Positions 7,905 to 14,675 of a DNA stretch of 33,653 nucleotides are shown piece by piece. Position numbers and translations under genes: made by a program. The stretch's first letter is position 1. The number at the start of each line of letters is the position of its first letter. Origin of the DNA: an uncultured Pseudomonadota bacterium (GTDB lineage: Bacteria; Desulfobacterota; Syntrophorhabdia; Syntrophorhabdales; Syntrophorhabdaceae); NCBI GenBank assembly GCA_937862865.1, contig CALMFJ010000059.1, forward strand, positions 1 through 33,653. Reading direction: 5' to 3'. A model generated the notes under the pieces. It did no database searches. It was not told the origin of the DNA and was given only the letters and a program-made list of their open reading frames with translations.

Positions 7905-9935
7905 ATGATAACCGAATATCTACAGGCATTGGTCATCATTCTCGGGATCAGCGCCGTCATTGTGTTCATTCTGGGCAAGCTCAAGATATCATCCGTTGTC
8001 GGGTTCCTCGTGGCAGGGGTCCTCATCGGCCCGTTCGGCCTCAATCTCATCAAAGAGGTCCACAGCATCGAAATACTTGCTGAGATCGGGGTCGTGCTCC
8101 TCATGTTCACGATCGGGCTCGAGTTTTCGCTGAAGAACCTGTTCCAGCTCAAAATGATCGTCCTTGGCGGGGGCGGCCTGCAGGCGGGCCTGACAATAGC
8201 GTGCATCGCCCTTGTCAGCGTTACCTTCTACCATCAAACGATAAACGCCGGCATATTCCACGGTTTCATTGTGGCCTTAAGCAGCACCGCCATCGTGTTC
8301 AAGATCCTCCTCGAACGCGCTGAGATGAACAGTCCCCCGGGGCGCTTCTCCGTGGGGATACTGATCTTCCAGGACCTCTGCGTTGTTCCTTTCATGCTCC
8401 TTATTCCCGTGCTCGCGGGAAAAACGGGAGGAGGAAGCGGCATCGCGTGGACCCTGGCCAAGGCTTTTTTGGTGATCGGGCTCATACTTTTTGCGTCCCG
8501 GTGGCTGGTCCCGCACATTTTCCGGCATATAGTCGGGACGAAAAGCCGGGAACTGTTCGTCATATCGATCATTACTTTGTGTCTCGGCACGGCGCTTCTC
8601 ACGTCCGCGCTTGGCCTATCGCTCGCACTGGGGGCGTTCCTGGCGGGAATGGTCATATCGGAGTCGGAATATTCAGCGCAGGCTGTTTCGGATATCGTAC
8701 CGTTCAAAGAGAGCTTCACGGGCCTTTTTTTCATTTCCATCGGCATGCTGCTCGACGTCGGCGTGCTGACGGCGAATTTCCCCGGGATCGTGAAAATAGT
8801 GCTGATCATTGTCCTTGTAAAAGCCGGCGTCCTGACTGTAACGAGCCTGGTCCTCGGAAATTCCATGAAGACGTCTCTTACCGCCGGCCTTTACCTTTTC
8901 CAGATAGGCGAGTTCTCTTTTGTCCTCGCCCTTGCCGGCAAACAGCAGGGGCTTATATCCGATGATCTGTACCAGGCATTTCTCGCGGCATCGATAATCA
9001 CCATGGTCCTCACGCCTTTCCTGATAAGGGCTTCGGCCGGGATCGCCGAATGGGCCGTAACGAAGACCCCGTTGTCCGCCGTTGAGAAAAGAAAGCACAG
9101 GGCTGACCGGGAACGCTACCCGAAAAGCATACGTGATCACGTCATCATCGTCGGGTTCGGTCTCAATGGCGGCAACCTGGCCCGGATCCTCCGTTCCACG
9201 GGGATCGATTATGTCATCCTGGAGCTCAACAGCAAGACGGTCCGGTCGGCGAAGCGAAAGCGCGAACCCATCTTTTACGGCGATGGGACAAGCATCGAAA
9301 TTCTCCATAAACTGGGCATCGGGACCGCAAGCATCCTCGTCGTAGCCATAAGCGACGCACCGTCCACACGCAGGATCGTCCAGCTTGCCCGTTCCGAAAA
9401 TCCACACCTCTATATACTCGCTCGCACCCGGTATGTGGCGGAGGTGGACGAGCTGAAACGGCTTGGCGCCAACGACGTCATCCCGGAAGAATTCGAGACG
9501 TCGATCGAAATATTCTCCAAGGTGCTCCACCGCCTGCATATCCCGATAAATGACATCCGGGAACATATCGATAGGACCCGCAGCGACAACTACCGGGCAT
9601 TGAGGATCGTGAGGCTTCCCCGGAGGTACCTGGTGGAACGCGAAGACCTTCTCAAGGATATCGTCATCGAGACATACCGGATACGCAGGGGGTCCGTTTG
9701 CGATGGCGCGACCCTCAGGGACCTCGACCTGCGCGTAAGAACGGGGGTCACGGTCATCGGGATCGAGCGGAATGGAAAGGTCGAGAGAATGCCCTCTCCC
9801 ACTCTGCGCCTTAAAGCCGATGATGTCCTGTTATTTATCGCAAAACGGGTGGACATCGACTGTGCTGTGCAGTATCTTGATTCAGACAGGGACAACCCGG
9901 TATACTGTACTGTCGGAAAGGATGAACTCGAATGA
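7905..9935 (+). CDS. Kef-type monovalent cation:proton antiporter (CPA2) with RCK domain
   Basis: An inner-membrane antiporter for K+ or Na+ against H+. The first ~390 of 676 residues form the CPA2 membrane domain (LKISSVVGFLVAGVLIGPFG, FTIGLEFSLKNL, SSTAIVFKIL, LALGAFLAGMVIS). A Rossmann RCK_N domain begins near residue 410 (HVIIVGFGLNGGNLARIL, then VILELNS) and an RCK_C/TrkA_C domain covers about 590-670. The RCK module normally senses NAD(H) or a similar ligand. The start ATG was chosen over the longer frame from 7854 because the membrane domain begins there and GGAG is upstream. The stop overlaps the next start (ATGA). Confidence 0.94.
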   Translation: MITEYLQALVIILGISAVIVFILGKLKISSVVGFLVAGVLIGPFGLNLIKEVHSIEILAEIGVVLLMFTIGLEFSLKNLFQLKMIVLGGGGLQAGLTIACIALVSVTFYHQTINAGIFHGFIVALSSTAIVFKILLERAEMNSPPGRFSVGILIFQDLCVVPFMLLIPVLAGKTGGGSGIAWTLAKAFLVIGLILFASRWLVPHIFRHIVGTKSRELFVISIITLCLGTALLTSALGLSLALGAFLAGMVISESEYSAQAVSDIVPFKESFTGLFFISIGMLLDVGVLTANFPGIVKIVLIIVLVKAGVLTVTSLVLGNSMKTSLTAGLYLFQIGEFSFVLALAGKQQGLISDDLYQAFLAASIITMVLTPFLIRASAGIAEWAVTKTPLSAVEKRKHRADRERYPKSIRDHVIIVGFGLNGGNLARILRSTGIDYVILELNSKTVRSAKRKREPIFYGDGTSIEILHKLGIGTASILVVAISDAPSTRRIVQLARSENPHLYILARTRYVAEVDELKRLGANDVIPEEFETSIEIFSKVLHRLHIPINDIREHIDRTRSDNYRALRIVRLPRRYLVEREDLLKDIVIETYRIRRGSVCDGATLRDLDLRVRTGVTVIGIERNGKVERMPSPTLRLKADDVLLFIAKRVDIDCAVQYLDSDRDNPVYCTVGKDELE

Positions 9936-10099
9936 TAAACCCTTTTTTAGCGGCCGTCATGGGGACCGTCCTCCATCTCAAGAGAAAATGCCCGAAGTGT
10001 AAACGGGAACAGGTCACAAAGCCGGGTGAAAAGAACAAGGCCGTCAAATGCAAACACTGCGGAACCAGAATACCTCCCGTGGTGAACAGTGAACAGTAA
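9932..10099 (+). CDS. 55-residue zinc-ribbon protein coupled to the antiporter
   Basis: A short gene whose ATG overlaps the antiporter stop codon in an ATGA arrangement, implying translational coupling. The product has a hydrophobic start, a basic stretch HLKRKCPKC (C20, C23) and CKHCG (C40, C43), a CxxC-x16-CxxC zinc ribbon, and ends NSEQ. No family was recognised. Coupling suggests a partner or regulator of the antiporter; this is inference. Its last codons lie inside a heptamer repeat, so the C-terminus may have been remodelled by repeat insertion. Confidence 0.72.
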   Translation: MINPFLAAVMGTVLHLKRKCPKCKREQVTKPGEKNKAVKCKHCGTRIPPVVNSEQ

Positions 10100-10135
10100 A
10101 CAGAAGAAGAACTCTCCTCACTGTTTACTGTTCAC
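10083..10135 (+). repeat. Heptamer tandem repeat and 15-bp inverted repeat
   Basis: Three copies of a 7-bp unit (TGAACAG, TGAACAG, TAAACAG) span 10083-10103. The reverse complement of the last 15 bases recurs perfectly at 10121-10135, giving a 15-bp stem (10089-10103 with 10121-10135) and a 17-base loop. There is no T-tract, so a simple terminator is not certain, though the position after the zinc-ribbon gene and before a promoter would suit one. Confidence 0.8.
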
Positions 10136-10164
10136 TTGACAAATTATGAGCATATGCTTATAAT
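10136..10164 (+). promoter_or_regulatory. Perfect-consensus sigma-70 promoter with palindromic operator
   Basis: TTGACA (10136-10141), exactly 17 bases, TATAAT (10159-10164). The spacer and -10 box contain a 20-bp near-palindrome (10144-10163), with the perfect 10-bp core AGCATATGCT at 10149-10158. A full-consensus promoter with an operator inside is expected to be tightly repressed, probably by the DUF134 product encoded next. The -10 box ends six bases before the ATG at 10171. Confidence 0.8.
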
Positions 10165-10170
10165 ATGTCC

Positions 10171-10470
10171 ATGTCTCGCCCGAAGAAATGCAGGTCCACG
10201 TGCTGTACCGTCGAATCGGATTATTTTAAACCGAGAGGCATTCCCCTTGCGGACCTCGATGAGGTAAACCTCGATCTGGATGAGGTCGAAGCTTTGAGGC
10301 TCGCCGATTACGAAGGGCTTTACCAGGAAGATGCGGCAAAAAGAATGAACATCTCCCGGGCAACGTTCGGGCGGATCGTCGAGGCCGCGCACCGGAAGAT
10401 AGCAGACGCCATCCTTCACGGGAAGGCTGTGAAAATAGAACCGAAACAGGAAGCAGGAGGAGATGTATGA
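10171..10470 (+). CDS. DUF134 (UPF0251) helix-turn-helix regulator
   Basis: A DNA-binding protein of the DUF134 family, about 99 residues: the N-terminal MSRPKKCR with a Cys pair (CRSTCC), the conserved LDEVEALRLADYEGLYQEDA and a sigma-like helix-turn-helix (AKRMNISRATFGRIVEAAHRKIADAI). Members usually sit beside NifX/NifB-like or ParA-like genes, as here. Two ATGs are possible, at 10165 and 10171. The second was preferred because it begins MSRPKK as in homologues and falls at the predicted transcription start. There is no Shine-Dalgarno. The stop overlaps the next start (ATGA). Autoregulation via the palindrome is inferred. Confidence 0.9.
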   Translation: MSRPKKCRSTCCTVESDYFKPRGIPLADLDEVNLDLDEVEALRLADYEGLYQEDAAKRMNISRATFGRIVEAAHRKIADAILHGKAVKIEPKQEAGGDV

Positions 10471-10844
10471 AACTCTGTTTTGCCGTCCAAAAAGACGAAG
10501 GTGCTGCAAGTGTGGTATACGGGCATTTTGGCTCAGCTCCGGCTTTTATCGTCGTCAATACCGACGACAACGCAATGTTCAGGATCGTCAACAGTGACAT
10601 GGACCATATCCATGGGGCGTGCAATCCGGTGAAGGCCATTGGAGGCGCCGACATAGACGCCGTTATCGTTGGCGGGATCGGGGCCGGGGCCCTGAACGGC
10701 CTCAACGCCCGGGGCATCAAGGTTTTCAAGGCTGCGGAAAGCACTATAGCGGAAAATCTCGCCCTGTTTCACGAAAACAAGTTGACGGAACTGACCATAG
10801 ACCGTACCTGCGGCGGACATGCCGGCGGCTGCGCCCATCATTAA
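10467..10844 (+). CDS. NifX/NifB-type iron-molybdenum cofactor-binding-domain protein
   Basis: A small (125 residues) cytoplasmic protein of the dinitrogenase iron-molybdenum cofactor-binding family: MKLCFAVQKDEGAASVVYGHFGSAPAFIVV, a central AIGGADIDAVIVGGIGAGALNGLNARGI and a His/Cys tail CGGHAGGCAHH. Family members bind metal clusters. No nitrogenase genes are present, so a metal-cluster carrier or sensor outside nitrogen fixation is more likely. It is translationally coupled to the DUF134 gene, whose last bases include GGAGG ahead of this ATG. Confidence 0.9.
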   Translation: MKLCFAVQKDEGAASVVYGHFGSAPAFIVVNTDDNAMFRIVNSDMDHIHGACNPVKAIGGADIDAVIVGGIGAGALNGLNARGIKVFKAAESTIAENLALFHENKLTELTIDRTCGGHAGGCAHH

Positions 10845-10856
10845 GAGGAGGAACGC

Positions 10857-11090
10857 ATGCCTATTTATGAATATAGATGCGAAGACTGCGGTGCGGTAAG
10901 CGAATTTATCGTCTTGTCATCAAACGAAAAGGTCGCCTGCCCATCATGCAGCAGCACGAAATTGACGAAACTGATGTCGGCGCACAACACGGCATCTTCT
11001 TCGGGACCGGGGGCAATACCGGACTTTGGCGGAGGCTGTTGCGGTTCACCTGGTTCATGCGGTTCTCCGGGCGGCTGCTGCGCCGGTTGA
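10857..11090 (+). CDS. FmdB-family zinc-ribbon protein with Cys-rich tail
   Basis: The N-terminus MPIYEYRCEDCG (C8, C11) and ACPSC (C28, C31) form the FmdB/CxxC_CxxC_SSSS regulatory-protein zinc ribbon. After a Ser/Gly linker, the last 20 residues hold five more cysteines in a Gly/Ser/Pro background (C61, C62, C68, C74, C75), which looks like a second metal site. A ribosome site (GAGGAGG) lies just upstream and the gap to the preceding gene is 12 bases, so it is third in the DUF134 operon. Confidence 0.88.
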   Translation: MPIYEYRCEDCGAVSEFIVLSSNEKVACPSCSSTKLTKLMSAHNTASSSGPGAIPDFGGGCCGSPGSCGSPGGCCAG

Positions 11091-11145
11091 CCGGTAATGT
11101 GCGGGACGGGACATGGCACATGTGAAGGCCCTTATGGGAGGTAAA

Positions 11146-11283
11146 ATGAAAAAGGTTATGCTTCTTGTGACCCTCATCACTGTTGCCGCACCTGTTTTCG
11201 CCTGCACCTCGTGCCCTGTTCCGCCGGATGCACCGAGGACATACTCGTTCCATCCAGCACCGGGTGGAACAACTCAGAGATAG
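11146..11283 (+). CDS. 45-residue exported Cys-containing peptide
   Basis: A short gene with GGGAGG four bases before its ATG. The product starts MKKVMLLVTLITVAAPVFAC, a good signal peptide ending in a possible lipobox (VFAC, Cys20), and a 25-residue mature part beginning CTSCP and rich in Pro and Thr. It lies 11 bases ahead of the VKOR gene in the same direction. A CxxC peptide beside a disulfide-forming pair suggests a small redox partner or substrate. No family was recognised. Confidence 0.65.
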   Translation: MKKVMLLVTLITVAAPVFACTSCPVPPDAPRTYSFHPAPGGTTQR

Positions 11284-11294
11284 GTCGAGGAACA

Positions 11295-11798
11295 ATGGAA
11301 GATGCCGCAGGGCCCACATTGCCGGGAGACGAAGCCAGGCCGCGCACCGTCACGGGCCTCGTCAGCAAATACAAACGCATAATAAATATCCTTCTTGCCT
11401 GCATCGCCATAGGGCTTGAGGTCTACTACAGCATCTGCGGCGGGTCCTGTTCGTACCTGAGCGGCAGTATCTTCGGCATCGACCTCCAGTATGTCGGGGT
11501 GGCCTGCATGGTCTCGATCATACTGCTTAGCATCCTCAAGCAGGACCTCCTCGTTTTCCTGATACTTTCGGCCGGGGCCGGCATTGAGTTCTACCTCATC
11601 GGCTTCCAGGTGTGGTATGACACCTACTGTCCGTATTGTCTCGCCTTTGGCGGTATCGTTTTTGCCCTTTACATGGTAAATTTCATCAGGCGCCACCTTT
11701 TTTATTCCCTGTTTTTCATGGGTATGGGCCTCGCGGGCTTTGCGCTGGTCTTCAAAGGTTCTGTTGCGCCGACCTATACATACACGTTTTTGCGCTAA
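11295..11798 (+). CDS. VKOR-family membrane disulfide oxidoreductase
   Basis: The bacterial vitamin K epoxide reductase homologue plays the role of DsbB: it reoxidises a DsbA-like partner and passes electrons to quinone. The 167 residues hold four to five membrane segments, the loop cysteines C48 and C52 (SICGGSC), a Ser-rich segment SYLSGSIFGID, and the active-site CPYC (C112-C115) near the end of a helix. The ATG was chosen for its GAGG upstream; the frame is open further to 11211. It is followed at once by a DsbA-like gene. Confidence 0.88.
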   Translation: MEDAAGPTLPGDEARPRTVTGLVSKYKRIINILLACIAIGLEVYYSICGGSCSYLSGSIFGIDLQYVGVACMVSIILLSILKQDLLVFLILSAGAGIEFYLIGFQVWYDTYCPYCLAFGGIVFALYMVNFIRRHLFYSLFFMGMGLAGFALVFKGSVAPTYTYTFLR

Positions 11799-11827
11799 GA
11801 AATGAGAACAAATATGGTGAGGGAAGA

Positions 11828-12433
11828 ATGAAAGGACGGCTGACGGAAAAAGCTCTCATCGGGTGCGCGGTCATCTTTATCCTTGGCTGCACGGTCGGCC
11901 TTGCCTTCACGGAGTGCCGGGCACAGGAGGCTCCGGTATCCACCTTCGGGGAAGGTAAGGTCACGGTGAGGTTCTACACTGATTATTTTTGCCAGCCATG
12001 CAGCAATATGGAACCCGGCATTGAACCCATCCTGACTGAATTGGTACGCAACAGGACAATAAAGCTGACCTTCGTCGATACCCCGTTCACCCGGTACTCT
12101 TCAGTGTATGCCCGATATTTCCTGTATGCGCTGAACGAGAAAAAGACCCTTGATAACGCTCTTCTCGCGAGAAGGTGCCTCTTCGAGGCGGCCAGGCAAA
12201 GGATCGTCGACGCGCAGAAGCTCGAGGCTTTTCTTAACGAAAAGAAGGTCTGTTTCAGACCGTACGATGTGAAGCCCGTTTTTAACACGTTATCGGGATA
12301 CCTGAAGCAGGACGAGATCGACAGGACCCCGACATGTGTCATAGAAATGAACGGCAAAACGTATAAGCACGCTGGCTCATCGGACATAACGGCCGCCCTG
12401 GAGAAATTGAAACGAAATAAATCGCCTCAATAG
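11828..12433 (+). CDS. DsbA-like exported thioredoxin-fold protein
   Basis: A periplasmic thiol oxidase, likely the partner of the VKOR protein. The 201 residues begin with a signal sequence whose end contains ILGC (Cys21, a possible lipobox) and alternatively an A-Q cleavage after residue 32. The thioredoxin-fold strand VTVRFYTDYF leads into the active-site CQPC (C55-C58). A helical insert follows, then the cis-Pro region DRTPTCVIEMNGK near 175. The start has GAGGGAAG close by; the longer frame from 11636 only overlaps the VKOR gene. Confidence 0.86.
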   Translation: MKGRLTEKALIGCAVIFILGCTVGLAFTECRAQEAPVSTFGEGKVTVRFYTDYFCQPCSNMEPGIEPILTELVRNRTIKLTFVDTPFTRYSSVYARYFLYALNEKKTLDNALLARRCLFEAARQRIVDAQKLEAFLNEKKVCFRPYDVKPVFNTLSGYLKQDEIDRTPTCVIEMNGKTYKHAGSSDITAALEKLKRNKSPQ

Positions 12434-12455
12434 CCCGGATGGATTATAGTACATC

Positions 12456-13367
12456 ATGGGGATGACAGGCCAAAAACGACTCGCGCTTACCCTGATCGTG
12501 ACCCTCGCCATCATGGCCGGAGAGTTGATCGGGGGATGGCTGAGCAACAGTCTTGCCCTTTTGAGCGACGCCGGGCACATGGTCACCGACGCGCTGGCCA
12601 TAGCTCTCGGTCTCGTGGCCGCCACGATAAGCAAGAGGCCCTCCGATTCCCGTGCGACCTTCGGTTATGAACGGGTCGGGCTCCTCGCCGCGCTCATCAA
12701 CGGGTTGAGCCTCCTCATCATTGCGGTCGTCATATTCTACGAGTCGTACCACAGGTTCATGGCACCTCCGGCCGTCGACATCCGGGTCATGATAGCGATC
12801 GCTTCCGCCGGTCTCATCGGGAACATGGTCATGGCATTCATCGTAGGCCACAGCCATGACGACCTGACCTTGAAGAGCGTGTGGCTCCACATCCTCGGGG
12901 ACACCCTGTCGTCCGTCGGCGTCATCATCTCGGGCCTGGTCATCTACTACACGCGCTGGACATACGCAGACCCGATTGCCAGCGTGCTCATCGGCGGCGT
13001 TATCATCTGGGGAGGGATAAGGCTCGTACGGGACACGATGTCCATATTCCTTAATCTCACGCCACGGGGTTTCGATGTCGAGCAAATTGCGGCGGACATC
13101 GCAAAGATGCACGATGTCATCGACGTCCATGACGTCCACCTCTGGCCGATCGCACATAACCAGATCGCCTTTTCAGCCCACATTCTCGTCGACGACAAGA
13201 CTTTGAAGGAAGCCGAGGGAACAAGGAAGAACATCGAGGACATGCTGAAAAAAGCAGGGGTCCATCACAGCACGCTCCAGATAGAGTGCAGCTGTGCCGG
13301 TGACAACAGCCTGTTCTGCGGGATCAAGCCCGGTTCCGGCGGCCATGACGAGCACCATCGCCGCTGA
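12456..13367 (+). CDS. CDF-family metal cation exporter (CzcD/ZitB type)
   Basis: An inner-membrane zinc/cobalt/cadmium:proton antiporter. TM2 has SDAGHMVTDALAIALG and TM5 has HILGDTLSSVGVIISG, which supply the four transport-site His/Asp residues. A short His loop (VGHSHDD, about 127-133) and the cytoplasmic domain (VIDVHDVHLWPIAHNQIAFSAHI) follow. The tail ends with CSCAG, C and GGHDEHHRR, probably metal-binding. Length is 303 residues, complete. No Shine-Dalgarno is obvious and a TATAGT box ends five bases before the ATG; its -35 is weak. Confidence 0.94.
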   Translation: MGMTGQKRLALTLIVTLAIMAGELIGGWLSNSLALLSDAGHMVTDALAIALGLVAATISKRPSDSRATFGYERVGLLAALINGLSLLIIAVVIFYESYHRFMAPPAVDIRVMIAIASAGLIGNMVMAFIVGHSHDDLTLKSVWLHILGDTLSSVGVIISGLVIYYTRWTYADPIASVLIGGVIIWGGIRLVRDTMSIFLNLTPRGFDVEQIAADIAKMHDVIDVHDVHLWPIAHNQIAFSAHILVDDKTLKEAEGTRKNIEDMLKKAGVHHSTLQIECSCAGDNSLFCGIKPGSGGHDEHHRR

Positions 13368-13469
13368 ACCCTCACGGCGGGCCGCACTGCCTTAAGAGAT
13401 GCCCGGACCGCCCCATAATTCCTCAGGACCGCTGAATGTATTGATATCTATGTTGTAATGGTGTTATCA

Positions 13470-13488
13470 TGTAATACTAATGATTACA
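13470..13488. repeat. AT-rich inverted repeat downstream of the CDF gene
   Basis: TGTAAT (13470-13475) and ATTACA (13483-13488) face each other across seven bases and are followed by a T-run after CAC. It could be a weak terminator for the CDF gene or an operator. The rest of 13368-13519 shows no gene. Confidence 0.35.
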
Positions 13489-13519
13489 CATTTTTGTGGA
13501 AATAAGTAAAATTGGCCAC

Positions 13520-13547
13520 TTGATTCTGTGCATACGTATGGTATAGT
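13520..13547 (+). promoter_or_regulatory. Promoter of the small membrane protein
   Basis: TTGATT (13520-13525), a 16-base spacer, TATAGT (13542-13547). It predicts a start near 13554 and a leader of about 25 bases. Confidence 0.45.
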
Positions 13548-13578
13548 TAAATATTCCAAATTGAATGGGGGCCGGGCA

Positions 13579-13758
13579 ATGGATGATAAGAATGCAATGA
13601 TCTTCTACATCATCTCAGCACTGATCATGATAGGCGGTTTCGTGATGATCTTCATGACCCGCAGCACCGCCATACTCGCCGGCGGGGCCGTTCTGATCCT
13701 GATCGGACTTTTTGTCTTCCTGTTCGGACGGGAAAAAGCGAAAAAAGGCAAGGCGTAA
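13579..13758 (+). CDS. 59-residue two-helix membrane protein
   Basis: The product has two membrane segments (about residues 6-27 and 30-50: IFYIISALIMIGGFVMIFM and ILAGGAVLILIGLFVFLFG) and a basic tail (REKAKKGKA). It stands alone between a promoter and a terminator, which supports a real gene. No function is recognised. Confidence 0.72.
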   Translation: MDDKNAMIFYIISALIMIGGFVMIFMTRSTAILAGGAVLILIGLFVFLFGREKAKKGKA

Positions 13759-13787
13759 GTCGGTCCATCTTCGGCAATAATTTATTG

Positions 13788-13816
13788 AAAGTCCTGCACA
13801 TGCGGGACTTTTTTGG
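13788..13816 (+). terminator. Rho-independent terminator
   Basis: AAAGTCCTGCA (13788-13798) pairs with TGCGGGACTTT (13801-13811) with one G-T pair, and a run of Ts follows. It ends the small membrane-protein gene. Confidence 0.8.
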
Positions 13817-13889
13817 TTCAGCACGGCGGCCGCCAAACACTGTTGAATTCACCGGACCGGCATTGTAATACTTGCGATAACGCACCCTA

Positions 13890-13914
13890 CCCCGGCGAAA
13901 GCCGGAATCCGGGG
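13890..13914. repeat. REP-like palindrome
   Basis: A nested palindrome: inner CCGGC-GAAA-GCCGG flanked by outer CCCC and GGGG. The core CCGGCGAAAGCCGG recurs at 24918-24931, so it is an interspersed repeat. Confidence 0.6.
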
Positions 13915-13931
13915 TTTTAACGATAAACTGG

Positions 13932-13959
13932 TGATGGGTGATGGGTTGTGGGTTATGGG
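13932..13959. repeat. Heptamer tandem repeat, four units
   Basis: Four adjoining 7-bp units: TGATGGG, TGATGGG, TTGTGGG, TTATGGG. It is the same period as the repeat at 10083 but a different unit. Confidence 0.8.
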
Positions 13960-13985
13960 TGGAAGGGTATACCGGGTTGTGTGTC

Positions 13986-14180
13986 TTATGTATGGTCTTC
14001 CGGGGTTTGATCGGCTGCGGTTTCCTCGGCTTCGGGTACCGGGGCTGCGGTTTCCTCGTTGATCTCTTCGGTTTCTTCGCTTTTCAAACCGTGCCTTCTC
14101 GCCATCTTCTCCTGGGCCTTCTGCTGCCGCTTGATCTCTTTCTGTCTCTTTAAAAAAGCGTTCTGATTGCGCTTCGCCAT
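13986..14180 (-). CDS. Small basic conserved protein (MAKRNQNAFLKRQKE type)
   Basis: The 64-residue product has a very basic N-terminal half (MAKRNQNAFLKRQKEIKRQQ, then KAQEKMARRHG) and an acidic Glu/Ala/Pro tail. The N-terminal pattern is, from memory, shared by small unnamed proteins of many Deltaproteobacteria; the function is unknown. Nucleic-acid binding is plausible from charge. The ATG at 14178-14180 was preferred over one three codons upstream. Confidence 0.65.
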   Translation of the reverse strand: MAKRNQNAFLKRQKEIKRQQKAQEKMARRHGLKSEETEEINEETAAPVPEAEETAADQTPEDHT

Positions 14181-14343
14181 GTAAGACATCCTTTCCTCTT
14201 CCCGGCATTGTCAGGGCCCGGGAAAAGATCTGTAATTTTCCGGTGCAGGTAAGGATTATGACGTTATTCGACGCGTTTGTCAAGACGGAGCAGCCGATCG
14301 CGCCTGAGCCGCCTTCTTTTCCCTTTACATTTTGTTTGATACG

Positions 14344-14358
14344 CTTTAGTGTCTAAAG
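14344..14358. promoter_or_regulatory. Short palindrome, possible operator
   Basis: CTTTAG-TGT-CTAAAG lies about 30 bases ahead of the Cys-rich secreted protein gene and just after a TTGATA (14336-14341). It may be an operator in that gene's promoter; no good -10 box was found 17 bases on. The region 14181-14343 shows no gene. Confidence 0.35.
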
Positions 14359-14389
14359 TAGGTAAATATCTGAGAAAAAGGGGACATGT

Positions 14390-14653
14390 ATGAATTGCCG
14401 CCTGTTTGCTATTTTGTTCATGGCATCGATTCTTTTCCTATCCGCCGGTTCATGCCTGTACGCCCAGGCGTCCGGCTCCTGTGCCGGCGTGACATGCGGG
14501 CCGGGGTACACCCCGACGGAGCAGATGAGCGGTTCGTGCATCTGCGTCGCACAGGACTGCGACGATATAAACGGCTGCCAACCGCCCCAAAAAGCCGTCG
14601 AGGACTGCGACAGCATCCAGGGATGCAACCCGCCGCAGGTCATAAAGCCGTGA
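14390..14653 (+). CDS. Secreted Cys-rich protein with a duplicated motif
   Basis: The 87-residue product has a signal peptide (MNCRLFAILFMASILFLSAG, likely cut after AQA) and a mature part with eight cysteines. The last third is a tandem duplication of about 16 residues: QDCDDINGCQPPQKAV followed by EDCDSIQGCNPPQVIK. The preceding CAGVTCGPGYTPTEQ resembles a disulfide knot. No family was recognised. A purine-rich GGGGACA precedes the ATG. Confidence 0.7.
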   Translation: MNCRLFAILFMASILFLSAGSCLYAQASGSCAGVTCGPGYTPTEQMSGSCICVAQDCDDINGCQPPQKAVEDCDSIQGCNPPQVIKP

Positions 14654-14675
14654 CCGGGGGCCTGTCAGACCGATC

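Noticed and set aside
8673-9566. 297-residue open frame on the minus strand
   Set aside because: Antisense to the Kef-type antiporter, in which membrane and RCK domains are unambiguous.
12444-13157. 237-residue open frame on the minus strand
   Set aside because: Antisense to the CDF exporter; Asp/His-rich only because it mirrors its codons.
13890-13918. Terminator at the GC-rich palindrome followed by TTTT
   Set aside because: No plus-strand gene ends just before it beyond the one already terminated at 13788, and its core recurs at 24918, so it is treated as an interspersed repeat.
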